Assembly: GCA_015490715.1 (NCBI GenBank)
Contig: WFXH01000098.1
Span: 1 to 64,000, forward strand
DNA from: Saprospiraceae bacterium
Lineage (GTDB): Bacteria; Bacteroidota; Bacteroidia; Chitinophagales; Saprospiraceae
Length of the DNA stretch: 64,000 nt
Direction: 5' to 3'
Positions 1 through 9,019 of this stretch are shown in pieces (the stretch's first letter is position 1; the number at the start of each line of letters is the position of its first letter). The notes below the pieces were generated by a model, which did not search any database, was not told the origin of the DNA, and saw only the letters and a list, made by a program, of their open reading frames with translations. Both the position numbers and the translations under genes were made by a program.

Positions 1-132
1 ATTGCACTGTACGCCAGCCGTTATCCGCTGGCCATTATTGATGCTGCTCGCTCTGTGGACGAAGTCCACCAACAAATTGTCAAAATCTTAGAGGAATTAC
101 TATTTCACGAGAAGACAAAAGAACTCAAATGA
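1..132 (+). CDS. tmk: Probable thymidylate kinase (Tmk), C-terminal end only
   Basis: Only the last 43 codons lie in the window; the frame is open from base 1 to the TGA at 130-132. The tail reads as a small-residue and Tyr-rich stretch, then IIDAARSVDEVHQQI and a helix. This matches the C-terminal pattern of dTMP kinases, where IDA/IDG is followed by a hydrophilic helix with EVHxxI. Tmk would phosphorylate dTMP to dTDP. Another P-loop kinase such as shikimate kinase is possible because the P-loop is outside the window. The stop overlaps the next start as ATGA, so the two genes are probably translationally coupled. Confidence 0.5.
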   Translation: MALYASRYPLAIIDAARSVDEVHQQIVKILEELLFHEKTKELK

Positions 133-1577
133 AAGTAAAACAAACGATTGGGGTGGTACTTATCTTGTCGATCGTTGGAGCTGCATCGCACGCCCAACCG
201 AGTAAAATGGAGCTCCTCGGCCATTGGGAAGACACGACGATAGAGGTTTCGACGAAGCACGGCCTGCGATTTAACGAAGTTTGGGGACTCTGGGTCAATG
301 GAAGTGAATACGCCGTAATTGGCAGTACGTGGGGCACCCATTTTATCGACATCACCCAACCCGACCAGCCAAGAGAAGTGGCCCGTATCAAAGGGGCCGT
401 AACGCGCATCATCCATCGCGACTATCACGATTACCAATGCTATCTCTACGCTGTCTGTGATCAAGGACGAAGTACCCTACAAATCATGGACATTTCTGTC
501 CTGCCCGATACACCCATCGTCGTCTATGATTCGCCTGAGCTCATCATGCGCAGTCACAACATATTTATCGACACGGCTTATGGCATCCTCTATGCACTTG
601 CAACACGCGATAGCAGCAACGCAGCCTATGCCATGGGCGTCTTTGACCTGCGTCAGGATCCGACTCATCCGGTGCTAATAGGGCATTACAACCAATTTGG
701 TGATCTCCATGTCAATCACGTACACGACGCCTACGTGCGCGATGGAATTGCCTATCTTCATTGCGGTTACGACGGTTTTGCCATTGTGGATTTCAGAGAT
801 CCCTATCAACCACAAGCCATAGCCACCCTGCACCCATCGGATTATCCCTTTTCGGGATACAACCACAGCGGATGGCTCAGCGACGACAGACGATACTACT
901 TCATGATCGACGAAACCCATGGCACGCCCATCAAGGTCCTGGATTTGACAAATCCCTCCTTACCGACGGTCGTTGCCCTCATCAAAGCCAACGATACGGT
1001 CGATGTGAGCATCGCACACAACGCAATGGTGCGCGGCCACTACCTCTTCCTTTCGCACTACTACGATGGATTGCAGATTTTTGATATCCGCAACCCTCGT
1101 GAGCCTGTTCACAAGTGGTATTATCCTACATCGCATATTCCACACGCACGAGGATATGCAGGAGCCTGGGGTGTCTATGCCCAATTGCCCTCTGGGGTAA
1201 TCCTGGTCTCCGATATGCAAAATGGACTGTTCGTTTTTCGCGGAGTACCCGACGATACGGCTAAAGGCGTCTATTCCTGCCAATCAAAAACTACTTCGAT
1301 CCGCACTCCTAATGCATCGTACACACCATTGGTGCGAGCTTATTACTCGAAAGGAGCAATTTACGTCATCGCCAATCCGCCGGATGCCATCCCCACCGAT
1401 GGCCCCACCCAGTGGACTCTCTACAGCATCGAGGGAAGAGCAGTCGGAGGCGGAAAAACGCAATTGCACAATGGACGGACAGTCATCCCCATCGCACTCA
1501 GTAGGAAAGGCATTTATCTAATCGATCTACTATTTCATACTGGACAAAGACACACACAAAAAATCGCGATATACTGA
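129..1577 (+). CDS. Choice-of-anchor B family protein, T9SS-exported
   Basis: 482 residues. Residues 1-22 form a signal peptide ending near SHAQ. The body is a series of LVIVD-like propeller repeats, each with an aromatic/D-x-R/T-x-P pattern: IDITQPDQP, FDLRQDPTHP, VDFRDPYQP, LDLTNPSLP, FDIRNPREP. Conserved His-rich strands (HVNHVHDAY, YNHSGW, SIAHNA) sit between them, as in the choice-of-anchor B family. The last 80 or so residues look like a T9SS type A sorting domain, ending in KGIYLIDLL then a K-I-A-I-Y tail. Expected at the cell surface or secreted; molecular function unknown. The start is fixed by ATGA overlap with the preceding kinase. Confidence 0.85.
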   Translation: MKVKQTIGVVLILSIVGAASHAQPSKMELLGHWEDTTIEVSTKHGLRFNEVWGLWVNGSEYAVIGSTWGTHFIDITQPDQPREVARIKGAVTRIIHRDYHDYQCYLYAVCDQGRSTLQIMDISVLPDTPIVVYDSPELIMRSHNIFIDTAYGILYALATRDSSNAAYAMGVFDLRQDPTHPVLIGHYNQFGDLHVNHVHDAYVRDGIAYLHCGYDGFAIVDFRDPYQPQAIATLHPSDYPFSGYNHSGWLSDDRRYYFMIDETHGTPIKVLDLTNPSLPTVVALIKANDTVDVSIAHNAMVRGHYLFLSHYYDGLQIFDIRNPREPVHKWYYPTSHIPHARGYAGAWGVYAQLPSGVILVSDMQNGLFVFRGVPDDTAKGVYSCQSKTTSIRTPNASYTPLVRAYYSKGAIYVIANPPDAIPTDGPTQWTLYSIEGRAVGGGKTQLHNGRTVIPIALSRKGIYLIDLLFHTGQRHTQKIAIY

Positions 1578-1609
1578 GGTTTTCAAAAACCACACACGGT
1601 ATTGTTGGA

Positions 1610-3538
1610 ATGCGTATGAAATGGTTGGCCTGGTGTTGGAGGACGAGGGTTGCGTGGGCAGTAGCCCTTATGGTCGTCCTTGCGTCCTTCACCCCCTGTC
1701 GAGGGCAATTTACCCCTGCAAAGTCCGCTACCGATACTGTGAAAAAACCACCACCTATCCAGCGGGATTTCTTTAGCGATACCTTTGATATTCATAGGAT
1801 AAAATACGCATTATACGAGGCCGACGGTGACGGCGTATTGCACGTCGACCTATCCAGACCGATCGGCCATCCATGGCGCTATCGGTACGAGGAGCGCGAA
1901 CCGCCGTACTGGGGCAACGGAAATCTGCTCTCCCCTATCCTTTCGGTGAGGTACTCCGATAGGAAGCACACGCTATTACCACAACTGCGTCCTATCTATT
2001 GGGGATCGTATTTTTTACCAGTCCGTCCGGTACAGTTTGTAAGAAGCAGTTTGCCTGTCGTCATCGCCACGGCCCATCAGGGGGCCTATCCGGCCAATGG
2101 TGCTACATCGATTCAGCAATACAGCTTTTTGGATTTGGAGCTCGCCCGTGCATTTCGCGATTCGACGTATCTCTACCTCCAATATCGTCGAAGCATCGAT
2201 GCCGGACTTATCCCAAACAACCGCAGTGCAGTGACCTCGTTTAAGCCCACCATTTTATGGACAAACCGCCGCCTTCGACTCGCCGCTGTCTATCATTACG
2301 ACGAGCTCATCCATCAAGAAAGCGGCGGCATTAGCGATACGGCCCTGTGGACAAATGCATCCTTCCAAAACCGCCAGCTCTTGCCCACCCGCCTCCGCGA
2401 CGCTCAGCTGTTGTGGAAGCGTTATCACTTCGGCCTCCTCGGATACACACAGTTGCGTGTGGATCGGCCACTTTACATTCACTACGATATTGGATATACG
2501 AAAAAAACGCACAAATTCCACGATTACCAGGTCGATACCAGTTTTTACCCACCGCAGCTGGTCGAAGATCCCAGAGGGCTCCTGCGGTACTGGAAAGCTA
2601 CCGAACTGCATGGCACAACTTATGTGCGATACATCGGAAGTAAGTGGAGGGCAAAATTCGGCATGGTCGGCCAATACTTCGCCCTACGGCAAAACGATTC
2701 TCAGAGGACGCTTAGAGGGATTGGGCCTTTCGTGGACTTGCAATGGTCCATCGGTTCGAGCTCCACACTGAGCACCCATTGGCGCTGGATGCGCTACCAT
2801 TCCAATCGCTATCGTTTCGACTTGCTGTATACAACGAGGTGGAGGAATAGGCATTATTTCGGTGCTTTTCTTCATCTCGGCCGATACGCATGGTCGCCCA
2901 CCGATGCTTGGGTGATGAATTTTTCTACCGTGCTTCGCGATACACTTGCTGCCACCCAACAAATCCAATATGCCGGTCTCCGCTATGCCTATAGAGATTT
3001 TGTCCATCTCACCCTGCGGTATTTATTGATCTCGCACATACCGTGGTATACTTCCGATTTTATTTTAACGAACACCGACAATGCAATACCGGCCCTCGAG
3101 TGTAGCTGGAAAATACAATGGATGTTTTTCCGCCGATGGAAGCTCTATAATGCCTTCACTTATACCTGGAGTAGAGATTATAAAGCTTTGGTCATACCAA
3201 TTTGGTCGGATTTTTTGGAATTGAGCTATGAGATGCCCTTACGACGAAAGGAATCCTATCAGCGCTTTGGTGTGTCGGCCCAGATAATAGGAGGAACGGT
3301 CTTTCCCCTAAGTTACCATCCCTTTTATCAGGCCTATGCAGCAAAGGATCATCTACAGTATAAAATCTTTCACCGATGGGACCTGCTGTATTTCATACAT
3401 GTCCCTCAATTTACGCTCTTCTTTCGCTTAGACAATATTGTAGATCTCTTTCAGCCGAGTTATGTAGAACTAGTACGTGGAATGCCCTATCCCGATTGGC
3501 ACATACGCATCGGCATACAGTGGGTATTTCTCCAATAA
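1610..3538 (+). CDS. Putative outer-membrane porin (Porin_10 family)
   Basis: 642 residues. An Arg/Trp-rich n-region and hydrophobic core (AVALMVVLASFTPCRGQ) form a signal peptide, and the mature part starts near residue 34. The rest is a long run of amphipathic beta strands rich in Tyr, Trp and Arg with little helix, finishing with a strand ending WVFLQ. The sequence shortly after the signal (DTFDIHRIKYALYEADG) and the overall size fit the Bacteroidota Porin_10 family. No TonB box or plug is visible, so a passive channel is more likely than a TonB receptor. The ATG at 1616 is an equally good start and lies in the recurrent ATGAAATGGT context. It follows the previous gene by 32 bases. Confidence 0.75.
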   Translation: MRMKWLAWCWRTRVAWAVALMVVLASFTPCRGQFTPAKSATDTVKKPPPIQRDFFSDTFDIHRIKYALYEADGDGVLHVDLSRPIGHPWRYRYEEREPPYWGNGNLLSPILSVRYSDRKHTLLPQLRPIYWGSYFLPVRPVQFVRSSLPVVIATAHQGAYPANGATSIQQYSFLDLELARAFRDSTYLYLQYRRSIDAGLIPNNRSAVTSFKPTILWTNRRLRLAAVYHYDELIHQESGGISDTALWTNASFQNRQLLPTRLRDAQLLWKRYHFGLLGYTQLRVDRPLYIHYDIGYTKKTHKFHDYQVDTSFYPPQLVEDPRGLLRYWKATELHGTTYVRYIGSKWRAKFGMVGQYFALRQNDSQRTLRGIGPFVDLQWSIGSSSTLSTHWRWMRYHSNRYRFDLLYTTRWRNRHYFGAFLHLGRYAWSPTDAWVMNFSTVLRDTLAATQQIQYAGLRYAYRDFVHLTLRYLLISHIPWYTSDFILTNTDNAIPALECSWKIQWMFFRRWKLYNAFTYTWSRDYKALVIPIWSDFLELSYEMPLRRKESYQRFGVSAQIIGGTVFPLSYHPFYQAYAAKDHLQYKIFHRWDLLYFIHVPQFTLFFRLDNIVDLFQPSYVELVRGMPYPDWHIRIGIQWVFLQ

Positions 3539-3545
3539 ATAAGGC

Positions 3546-4313
3546 TCACAATTGATAATTCGGGCGCAGCCAGCGGCGATGTTCGCCTTCGTAAAATTTG
3601 ATGATGTACTCTACGACGTAATCGACATCATCGGTCACGGGGAGTAAATCGATGTCTTCTGGGCTGATGGTCTTGTATTGCTCCAACATGGTGGACTTGA
3701 TCCAGCTCAACAACCCATTCCAAAACTCCGTACCGAAGAGAATGATGGGTAACGGGGTGATCTTTTTGGTTTGCACCAAGGTCAACACCTCAAAGAGCTC
3801 GTCCATCGTACCAAAACCTCCCGGAAGGACGACGATCCCCTGAGCGTATTTGACAAACATCATCTTTCGGACGAAGAAATAGCGAAAGTGTAGGTTTTTG
3901 TCGGGATCGATATAGGGATTGGCCTGTTGCTCGTGCGGTAGGTCGATATGCAGACCTATGGAGACGCCACCGGAGAGATATGCTCCCTTGTTGGCGGCTT
4001 CCATGATGCCCGGCCCTCCTCCTGTGATGATGCCAAAGCCTTCATCAACGAGCCTTTGAGCAATTTCTACCGCCTTTTCGTAATACACATCGCCGGGCTT
4101 AAAACGTGCTGAACCAAAAATGGATATCGATGGTCGGATTTTGTTGAGCACTTCAAAGCCATCGACCATCTCCGCCATCACCTTAAAGAGTGTCCACGAG
4201 TTTTCTCCCTTTATTACGGCCCCCCAATCGCGCTGCTTTTTTCGCGCAGTACTCTTCGTAACAGCTATGTTCTTGTGATGATTGTTACCACTATTTTTTG
4301 AGTTCACTGCCAT
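3546..4313 (-). CDS. LOG-family protein (TIGR00730, nucleotide 5'-monophosphate nucleosidase)
   Basis: 255 residues, Rossmann-like fold. Both LOG signatures are intact: GGGPGIMEAANKG (about residues 98-110) and PGGFGTMDELFE (about 164-175), which form the ribose-phosphate site. Family members cleave the N-glycosidic bond of nucleoside 5'-monophosphates (cytokinin-type LOG, or AMP/purine nucleosidases such as PpnN relatives). A basic, low-complexity N-terminal tail of about 30 residues precedes the domain. Tail-to-tail with the porin (7-base gap) and transcribed alone. The actual substrate cannot be read from sequence. Confidence 0.85.
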   Translation of the reverse strand: MAVNSKNSGNNHHKNIAVTKSTARKKQRDWGAVIKGENSWTLFKVMAEMVDGFEVLNKIRPSISIFGSARFKPGDVYYEKAVEIAQRLVDEGFGIITGGGPGIMEAANKGAYLSGGVSIGLHIDLPHEQQANPYIDPDKNLHFRYFFVRKMMFVKYAQGIVVLPGGFGTMDELFEVLTLVQTKKITPLPIILFGTEFWNGLLSWIKSTMLEQYKTISPEDIDLLPVTDDVDYVVEYIIKFYEGEHRRWLRPNYQL

Positions 4314-4431
4314 AGATCAACGATTTTATACCGGGGGAATGAAATTGTACTTAGACAAATGATATAACGTCGTTGGACTGGGATTGTTGGATAGGACTCA
4401 GTCCATACAGTTTCGCAACCGCGAAAAACCC

Positions 4432-5634
4432 TTACGCTACGGTTTCGATCGTACTGCGGGAGACCGAAAGGGGATAGACGTATTCGACGACATCTTTTTT
4501 GGTGATGGTCTTTCCACCGAGAATGATGAGTCGTTCGACTACGTTGCGCAGTTCGCGGATATTGCCGGTCCAGCTGTGTTGCTTGAGTGCATCGATGGCG
4601 TCTCGCGTAAACTTGCGCTCGGCAATACCGTACTCCTCACAAATGATTTTATTGAAATAACCGACCAACTCGGGTATGTCTTCCAAGCGTTCGCGCAAAC
4701 TCGGTACGCGGATGACGATGACAGCCAGCCGATGGTAGAGATCTTCGCGAAACTTGCCCTGACGGATGAGCGCCGGGATATCTTTGTTGGTAGCAGCTAT
4801 GATGCGGACATTGACCGGAATAGACTTTTCACCACCTACGCGCGTGATCTTGTTTTCTTGAAGGGCACGCAATACTTTGGCCTGTGCTGAGAGGCTCATG
4901 TCGCCGATTTCGTCCAAAAAGAGGGTGCCGTTATTGGCGAGCTCAAATTTACCCTGTCGCTGTTTGTGGGCTGAGGTGAAGGCACCCTTTTCATGCCCAA
5001 ACAGCTCGCTTTCGATGAGCTCCGAGGGAATCGCTGCACAATTGACTTCAACAAAGGGCTGGTCTTTGCGCTTACTCTGTAAGTGTATCTGCCTCGCTAC
5101 GAGCTCCTTGCCCGTACCGTTTTCCCCAACGATGAGCACACGCGCCTCGGTCGAAGCCACTCGATCAATTGTACGGCGCAACTGCATCATCGCTGGTGAC
5201 GAACCGATCATCTGGACGAACTTCTTCTGCCGATAGACCTTCCGCTTGAGGGCCTTGGTCTCCGTGATAAGCTCTCCGCGATCCATGGCATTGCGCAAAG
5301 TAATGAGCAGTCGATTTAAATCCGGCGGCTTGCAGATAAAATCAAAAGCACCCTTTTTAACAGCCTCAACCGCCGTATCAATATTGCCATGTCCCGAAAT
5401 CATCACTACCGGCAGCTCGGGCTTTATCTCCATGATGCGATCCATGGTCTCCATCCCATCCATGTTGGGCATCTTCACGTCGAGCAACACCACGTCGTAG
5501 GCATTGCGCTTGACCTTGACAATGCACTCCATGCCGTCTTCAGCCTCGTCGACTTCAAACTTCTCAAACTCCAAAATCTCTCGCAGCGTCCTGCGGATGC
5601 TCTTTTCGTCGTCGACTATCAGTATCTTAGCCAT
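4432..5634 (-). CDS. Sigma-54-type response regulator lacking a DNA-binding domain
   Basis: 400 residues. A receiver domain (1-120) has the acidic DD pair and phospho-acceptor Asp52 in LLDVKMP. A linker leads to a sigma-54 AAA+ domain with Walker A GENGTGKE (170-177), Walker B GTLFLDEIGD, and the arginine/NIRELRNVVERL region near 355-370. The sigma-54 contact loop reads GAFTSA instead of GAFTGA. The protein stops about 30 residues after the AAA+ domain, so the Fis-type helix-turn-helix of NtrC-like regulators is absent. The stop is clean, with no frameshifted HTH downstream. I recall similar HTH-less regulators across Bacteroidota, so this is probably a family trait. No histidine kinase gene is adjacent. 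Confidence 0.85.
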   Translation of the reverse strand: MAKILIVDDEKSIRRTLREILEFEKFEVDEAEDGMECIVKVKRNAYDVVLLDVKMPNMDGMETMDRIMEIKPELPVVMISGHGNIDTAVEAVKKGAFDFICKPPDLNRLLITLRNAMDRGELITETKALKRKVYRQKKFVQMIGSSPAMMQLRRTIDRVASTEARVLIVGENGTGKELVARQIHLQSKRKDQPFVEVNCAAIPSELIESELFGHEKGAFTSAHKQRQGKFELANNGTLFLDEIGDMSLSAQAKVLRALQENKITRVGGEKSIPVNVRIIAATNKDIPALIRQGKFREDLYHRLAVIVIRVPSLRERLEDIPELVGYFNKIICEEYGIAERKFTRDAIDALKQHSWTGNIRELRNVVERLIILGGKTITKKDVVEYVYPLSVSRSTIETVA

Positions 5635-5665
5635 AAGCGATATTTTTTTGTCACAAATCCAGGTA

Positions 5666-5673
5666 CAAATGTA
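5666..5673 (-). promoter_or_regulatory. -7 promoter box TACATTTG of the response regulator gene
   Basis: On the minus strand the sequence reads TACATTTG, matching the Bacteroidota TAnnTTTG -7 element, about 32 bases upstream of the regulator start. No clear -33 TTG at the usual 19-21 base spacing. Confidence 0.5.
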
Positions 5674-5883
5674 TTACAATTTTTTTTAATATGTTGGTGG
5701 TGTTCCAAACTTCCTGCACATTACATACAATGACTTTTTGACTCCATCACCGGGTAAAAAGCAAAAATCGTTCCTGTTGAGACTGGAGGTGAAAGAGTTA
5801 TATATACCAAAAAGGCATCATTCGTTTTTTGCGAAAGCAGAGAGGTGTTTGCGGAAAAGAATAGTGAGTACCCGTCCGCTATC

Positions 5884-6492
5884 TTACTCCGACTCACTGC
5901 TGGAGCGCGTCTCCTGCCATGTGCGATAGAGGGCTTGTTGAGGAGGAAGGTTGTCGGGTGGTTGGGTAAGGGGCTGGCACGGATGCCAATGTACTTTCAT
6001 TTCCGAAGGGAGCTGGCGATATAGTGCAGTGCCTTCGCTCTTCCACCGGATCATTTCATCGGTGACTTTTTTGATGATTTTGCCGGGATTGCCGACGACC
6101 AGGGAGCGCTCGGGGATGTGCATACCGCTTTTGACAAGGGTGAGAGCACCGACGATGGATTCTGCACCAATGTATGCATTGTCCATGATGACGGCATTCA
6201 TCCCAATGAGTGCATTTTGGCCGATATGCGCTCCGTGAACGACGGCACAGTGGCCGATATGAGCGTGGCGTTCGATGGTGACCGTCACTCCGGGGAACAT
6301 GTGGATCACTACGTTCTCTTGGATGTTTGCTCCGTCTTCGATGACAATACCTCCCCAATCACCGCGCAACACCGCTCCGGGCCCGACGTAGACATCCCGA
6401 CCGATGCGTACATTGCCGCGCACTACAGCCAGGGGATGGACAAAAGCATCGGGATGGACGACTGGTATGTATTCTTTAAAAGAGTAAAACAT
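5884..6492 (-). CDS. Gamma-carbonic anhydrase-like left-handed beta-helix protein
   Basis: 202 residues. The body is a hexapeptide-repeat left-handed beta helix (runs such as VRIGRDVYVGPGAVLRGDW and HIGQNALIGMNAVIMDNAYIG). The three zinc-binding histidines of gamma-carbonic anhydrases are present as VIH (His64) and GHxxxxH (His81, His86). A C-terminal helical tail follows. Family members include Cam-like carbonic anhydrases and the YrdA/PaaY/CaiE group, whose activity varies. Reversible CO2 hydration is therefore a reasonable but unproven role. It is transcribed alone, convergent with nothing, with about 250 bases to the regulator gene. Confidence 0.85.
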   Translation of the reverse strand: MFYSFKEYIPVVHPDAFVHPLAVVRGNVRIGRDVYVGPGAVLRGDWGGIVIEDGANIQENVVIHMFPGVTVTIERHAHIGHCAVVHGAHIGQNALIGMNAVIMDNAYIGAESIVGALTLVKSGMHIPERSLVVGNPGKIIKKVTDEMIRWKSEGTALYRQLPSEMKVHWHPCQPLTQPPDNLPPQQALYRTWQETRSSSESE

Positions 6493-6629
6493 ACGTGCAC
6501 CATTTACACATCCAAACGCTCACGATATATAATTTCACATACGGCCTCGACCCGTGATCTTTGAGACTGGTCATAGCAACTTTTCATGGATGGAAATCGC
6601 TTTAAATTTACCCAATAAAAACTGCATCG

Positions 6630-8090
6630 ATGAAGATTACACTGCGTGATCCATCCCTTTTGCGGTCCAATTTATACATCAATGGAGAATGGCGTGTTCC
6701 CCTGGATGGACGGCGCATACCCGTCTTTGACCCGGCATCGGGGTCCTGGATTGCCGAAATTGCGCATGCCAGCGAGCGCGATATTGAGGAAGCCATCCAG
6801 GTCGCGTATCGCTCATGGCAGAGCTGGAAAAACACGCTGGCCAAAGATCGGGGCAAGTTACTTCGCCAATGGGGTGAAGCATTGCTCCAACATAAGGAAG
6901 ATCTCGGCATGATCATCACGCGCGAGCAGGGCAAACCTCTACGCGAAGCGGTGGGCGAAATCATTTATGCTGCCCAATATCTATTGTTTTATGCAGAAGA
7001 GGCCGTTCGTACTTATGGGGATATTATCCCTACACCGTTTGACGGGGCGAGATTGTTGGTGCTCAAGCAGCCGGTGGGTCCTGTGGGTATCATCACGCCG
7101 TGGAACTTCCCTGTGGCCATGTTTGTGCGCAAAGCGGCGGCTGCCTTGGCTGCAGGGTGCACATGCGTCATCAAGCCCGACGAGCGCACGCCGCTTTCGG
7201 CCTATGCCGTTATGGAGCTCGCTCATCGCATAGGCTTTCCCGCCGGGGTGCTCAACATGCTCACCGGTGATCCTCCTCAGATTGGCGAGATGCTTGCCAC
7301 ACATCCCCATATCCGAAAGATCAGCTTTACGGGATCCACTGCTACGGGAAGGCTCTTGATGCAGTGGGCCGCCAAGGTGCCCAAGCCCGTCACCCTCGAA
7401 CTCGGAGGCAACGCCCCCTTTATCGTCTTTGACGATGCCGATATCCCTTCGGCCGTCGAAGGCCTCATCGCTTCCAAATTTCGCAACAGTGGGCAGACTT
7501 GCATTTGTGTCAACCGCGTCTTCGTCCACCGTCGCATCGCAGCAGATTTTAAAAAGACCTTAGCGGCAAAGCTCGAAGCGCTACAAATCGGCCCCGGCGT
7601 ACAAAATCCCGACGTAGGACCCCTCATCGACGACAAAGCCTATGCGAAGGTCGAACATCTGGTCGACGACGCCGTCCAGCGCGGTGCAGAACTCAGCTGC
7701 CAGCTCTTCGATCCACACAGCCGGGGGCTTTTTTACCCTCCTACCATTATCGCTGAGGTGCAACCTGAAATGGACATTTTCCGTACCGAAATTTTCGGCC
7801 CCGTCATCAGTCTCATCCCCTTTGATGACACTGCTCAAGTCATCCAGATGGCCAACGACACCGAATACGGCCTTGCTGCCTACTTTTATACAAACAATCC
7901 TGGTCGGATATGGACGATAGCCGAAGCGCTGGAATACGGCATGGTCGGCATCAACACGGGCCGTATCTCCACGCCCCACGCACCCTTCGGAGGCGTCAAA
8001 GCCAGCGGATTTGGAAGAGAGGGATCCAAATACGGCATCGAAGAATACCTCGTCACGAAATACCTCAACTGGAGTGGTCTGAAATCGTAA
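6630..8090 (+). CDS. gabD: NAD(P)-dependent succinate-semialdehyde dehydrogenase
   Basis: 486 residues, full-length aldehyde dehydrogenase. Visible landmarks are the cofactor-site PWNFP (157-161), the FTGSTATG turn near 233-240, the general-base Glu257 in TLELGG, and the catalytic cysteine in SGQTC (Cys291). The C-terminal GFGREGSKYG signature is also present. The GabD-like pattern (GQTCICVNR, then NTGRISTPHAPFGGVKASG) points to succinate semialdehyde as substrate, giving succinate from GABA or related precursors. Other short semialdehydes cannot be excluded. No GABA aminotransferase is adjacent. ATG at 6630; the downstream ChaN-like gene follows after 44 bases. Confidence 0.85.
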   Translation: MKITLRDPSLLRSNLYINGEWRVPLDGRRIPVFDPASGSWIAEIAHASERDIEEAIQVAYRSWQSWKNTLAKDRGKLLRQWGEALLQHKEDLGMIITREQGKPLREAVGEIIYAAQYLLFYAEEAVRTYGDIIPTPFDGARLLVLKQPVGPVGIITPWNFPVAMFVRKAAAALAAGCTCVIKPDERTPLSAYAVMELAHRIGFPAGVLNMLTGDPPQIGEMLATHPHIRKISFTGSTATGRLLMQWAAKVPKPVTLELGGNAPFIVFDDADIPSAVEGLIASKFRNSGQTCICVNRVFVHRRIAADFKKTLAAKLEALQIGPGVQNPDVGPLIDDKAYAKVEHLVDDAVQRGAELSCQLFDPHSRGLFYPPTIIAEVQPEMDIFRTEIFGPVISLIPFDDTAQVIQMANDTEYGLAAYFYTNNPGRIWTIAEALEYGMVGINTGRISTPHAPFGGVKASGFGREGSKYGIEEYLVTKYLNWSGLKS

Positions 8091-8134
8091 AATTCCTCGC
8101 ATCTTCGCATGTATCACTTAAATAAGGTAAGCAC

Positions 8135-9019
8135 ATGAAGGCATTATTCCATATGAAATGGTGGGCCTTGGGCGCGATTGGCCTCTGTTGGTGCGTAAAT
8201 ATTGCTGCACAAGAGGAAAACTTTCTCTACCGCATCTACGAAACGCGCACAGGGCAGGAAGTCAACGTTCATATCCTCATCGACTCGCTCATGCACTACG
8301 ACATCATTTTCCTCGGCGAAGAGCACGACAATCCCATCTGCCATTGGCTTCAACTACAGGTCGTACGCGGCATCTACCGGCGCGATTCTGCCGTCGATGT
8401 AGGCATGGAGATGTTTGAAACAGACGTTCAGCCCGTCATCGACGAATACATGGACGGCCTTTACGGGGAGTTTTACTTCGAAAAGGAGATCAAGCGGTGG
8501 AAAAACTACTCGCGAGCGTACAAGCCCATCGTCCAATGGATTTACGACACAGAAAACACGCGCCTGATCGCGACCAATGTGCCGCGGCGTTATGCCGGAG
8601 CGGTGGCCAAGCACGGCATTCGCATTCTCGATTCCCTCCCCTCTTGGGCCTATACCTATTTGGCGCCCTTACCCATTAGGTACGATACGGCCCAACCCTG
8701 TTATGCCGAAATGCTCCACGGAGATATGGGCCATGCTATGGGCATCGAAATCGTAGAAGCGCAGGTCCTCAAAGATGCCACCATGGCGTATTTTATTGCT
8801 AAAAACAAGATACCCGATCGTCGATTCGTCCATATCAACGGCGATTTTCACTCACGCAAGCATTGCGGTATTCCCCTCTATTTACAAACGCATCTGCCCG
8901 GGGCGCGAATAGCCGTACTCAGTACCGTCACCAGTAAGAACAGTACTTTTCTACCTGAATACGCCGACTACGGCGATTTCATCCTTCTCATCAACGAGGA
9001 GTTTTACCTATCGGATTAG
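8135..9019 (+). CDS. ChaN-like protein (haem-binding/Tiki superfamily)
   Basis: 294 residues. A signal peptide covers about residues 7-27 (MKWWALGAIGLCWCVNIAAQ). The mature domain starts with the ChaN signature IIFLGEEHDNPICHW, then GMEMFETDVQPVIDEYM, and later HINGDFHSRKHCGIP. The conserved EEH/E/H residues of the ChaN/Tiki fold are therefore present. Campylobacter ChaN binds haem at the outer membrane, while related members may be metal-dependent peptidases, so the role here is open. The ATG at 8153 gives a more compact signal peptide and uses the recurrent ATGAAATGGT start. The 3' end overlaps the convergent OstA-like gene by 29 bases. Confidence 0.75.
   Translation: MKALFHMKWWALGAIGLCWCVNIAAQEENFLYRIYETRTGQEVNVHILIDSLMHYDIIFLGEEHDNPICHWLQLQVVRGIYRRDSAVDVGMEMFETDVQPVIDEYMDGLYGEFYFEKEIKRWKNYSRAYKPIVQWIYDTENTRLIATNVPRRYAGAVAKHGIRILDSLPSWAYTYLAPLPIRYDTAQPCYAEMLHGDMGHAMGIEIVEAQVLKDATMAYFIAKNKIPDRRFVHINGDFHSRKHCGIPLYLQTHLPGARIAVLSTVTSKNSTFLPEYADYGDFILLINEEFYLSD

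Noticed and set aside
5634-5884. Possible RNA gene or tRNA in the regulator leader
   Set aside because: A/T-rich with only a promoter box; no tRNA or known RNA pattern. The same check was negative at 31450-31602, 35614-35745 and 54653-54882.
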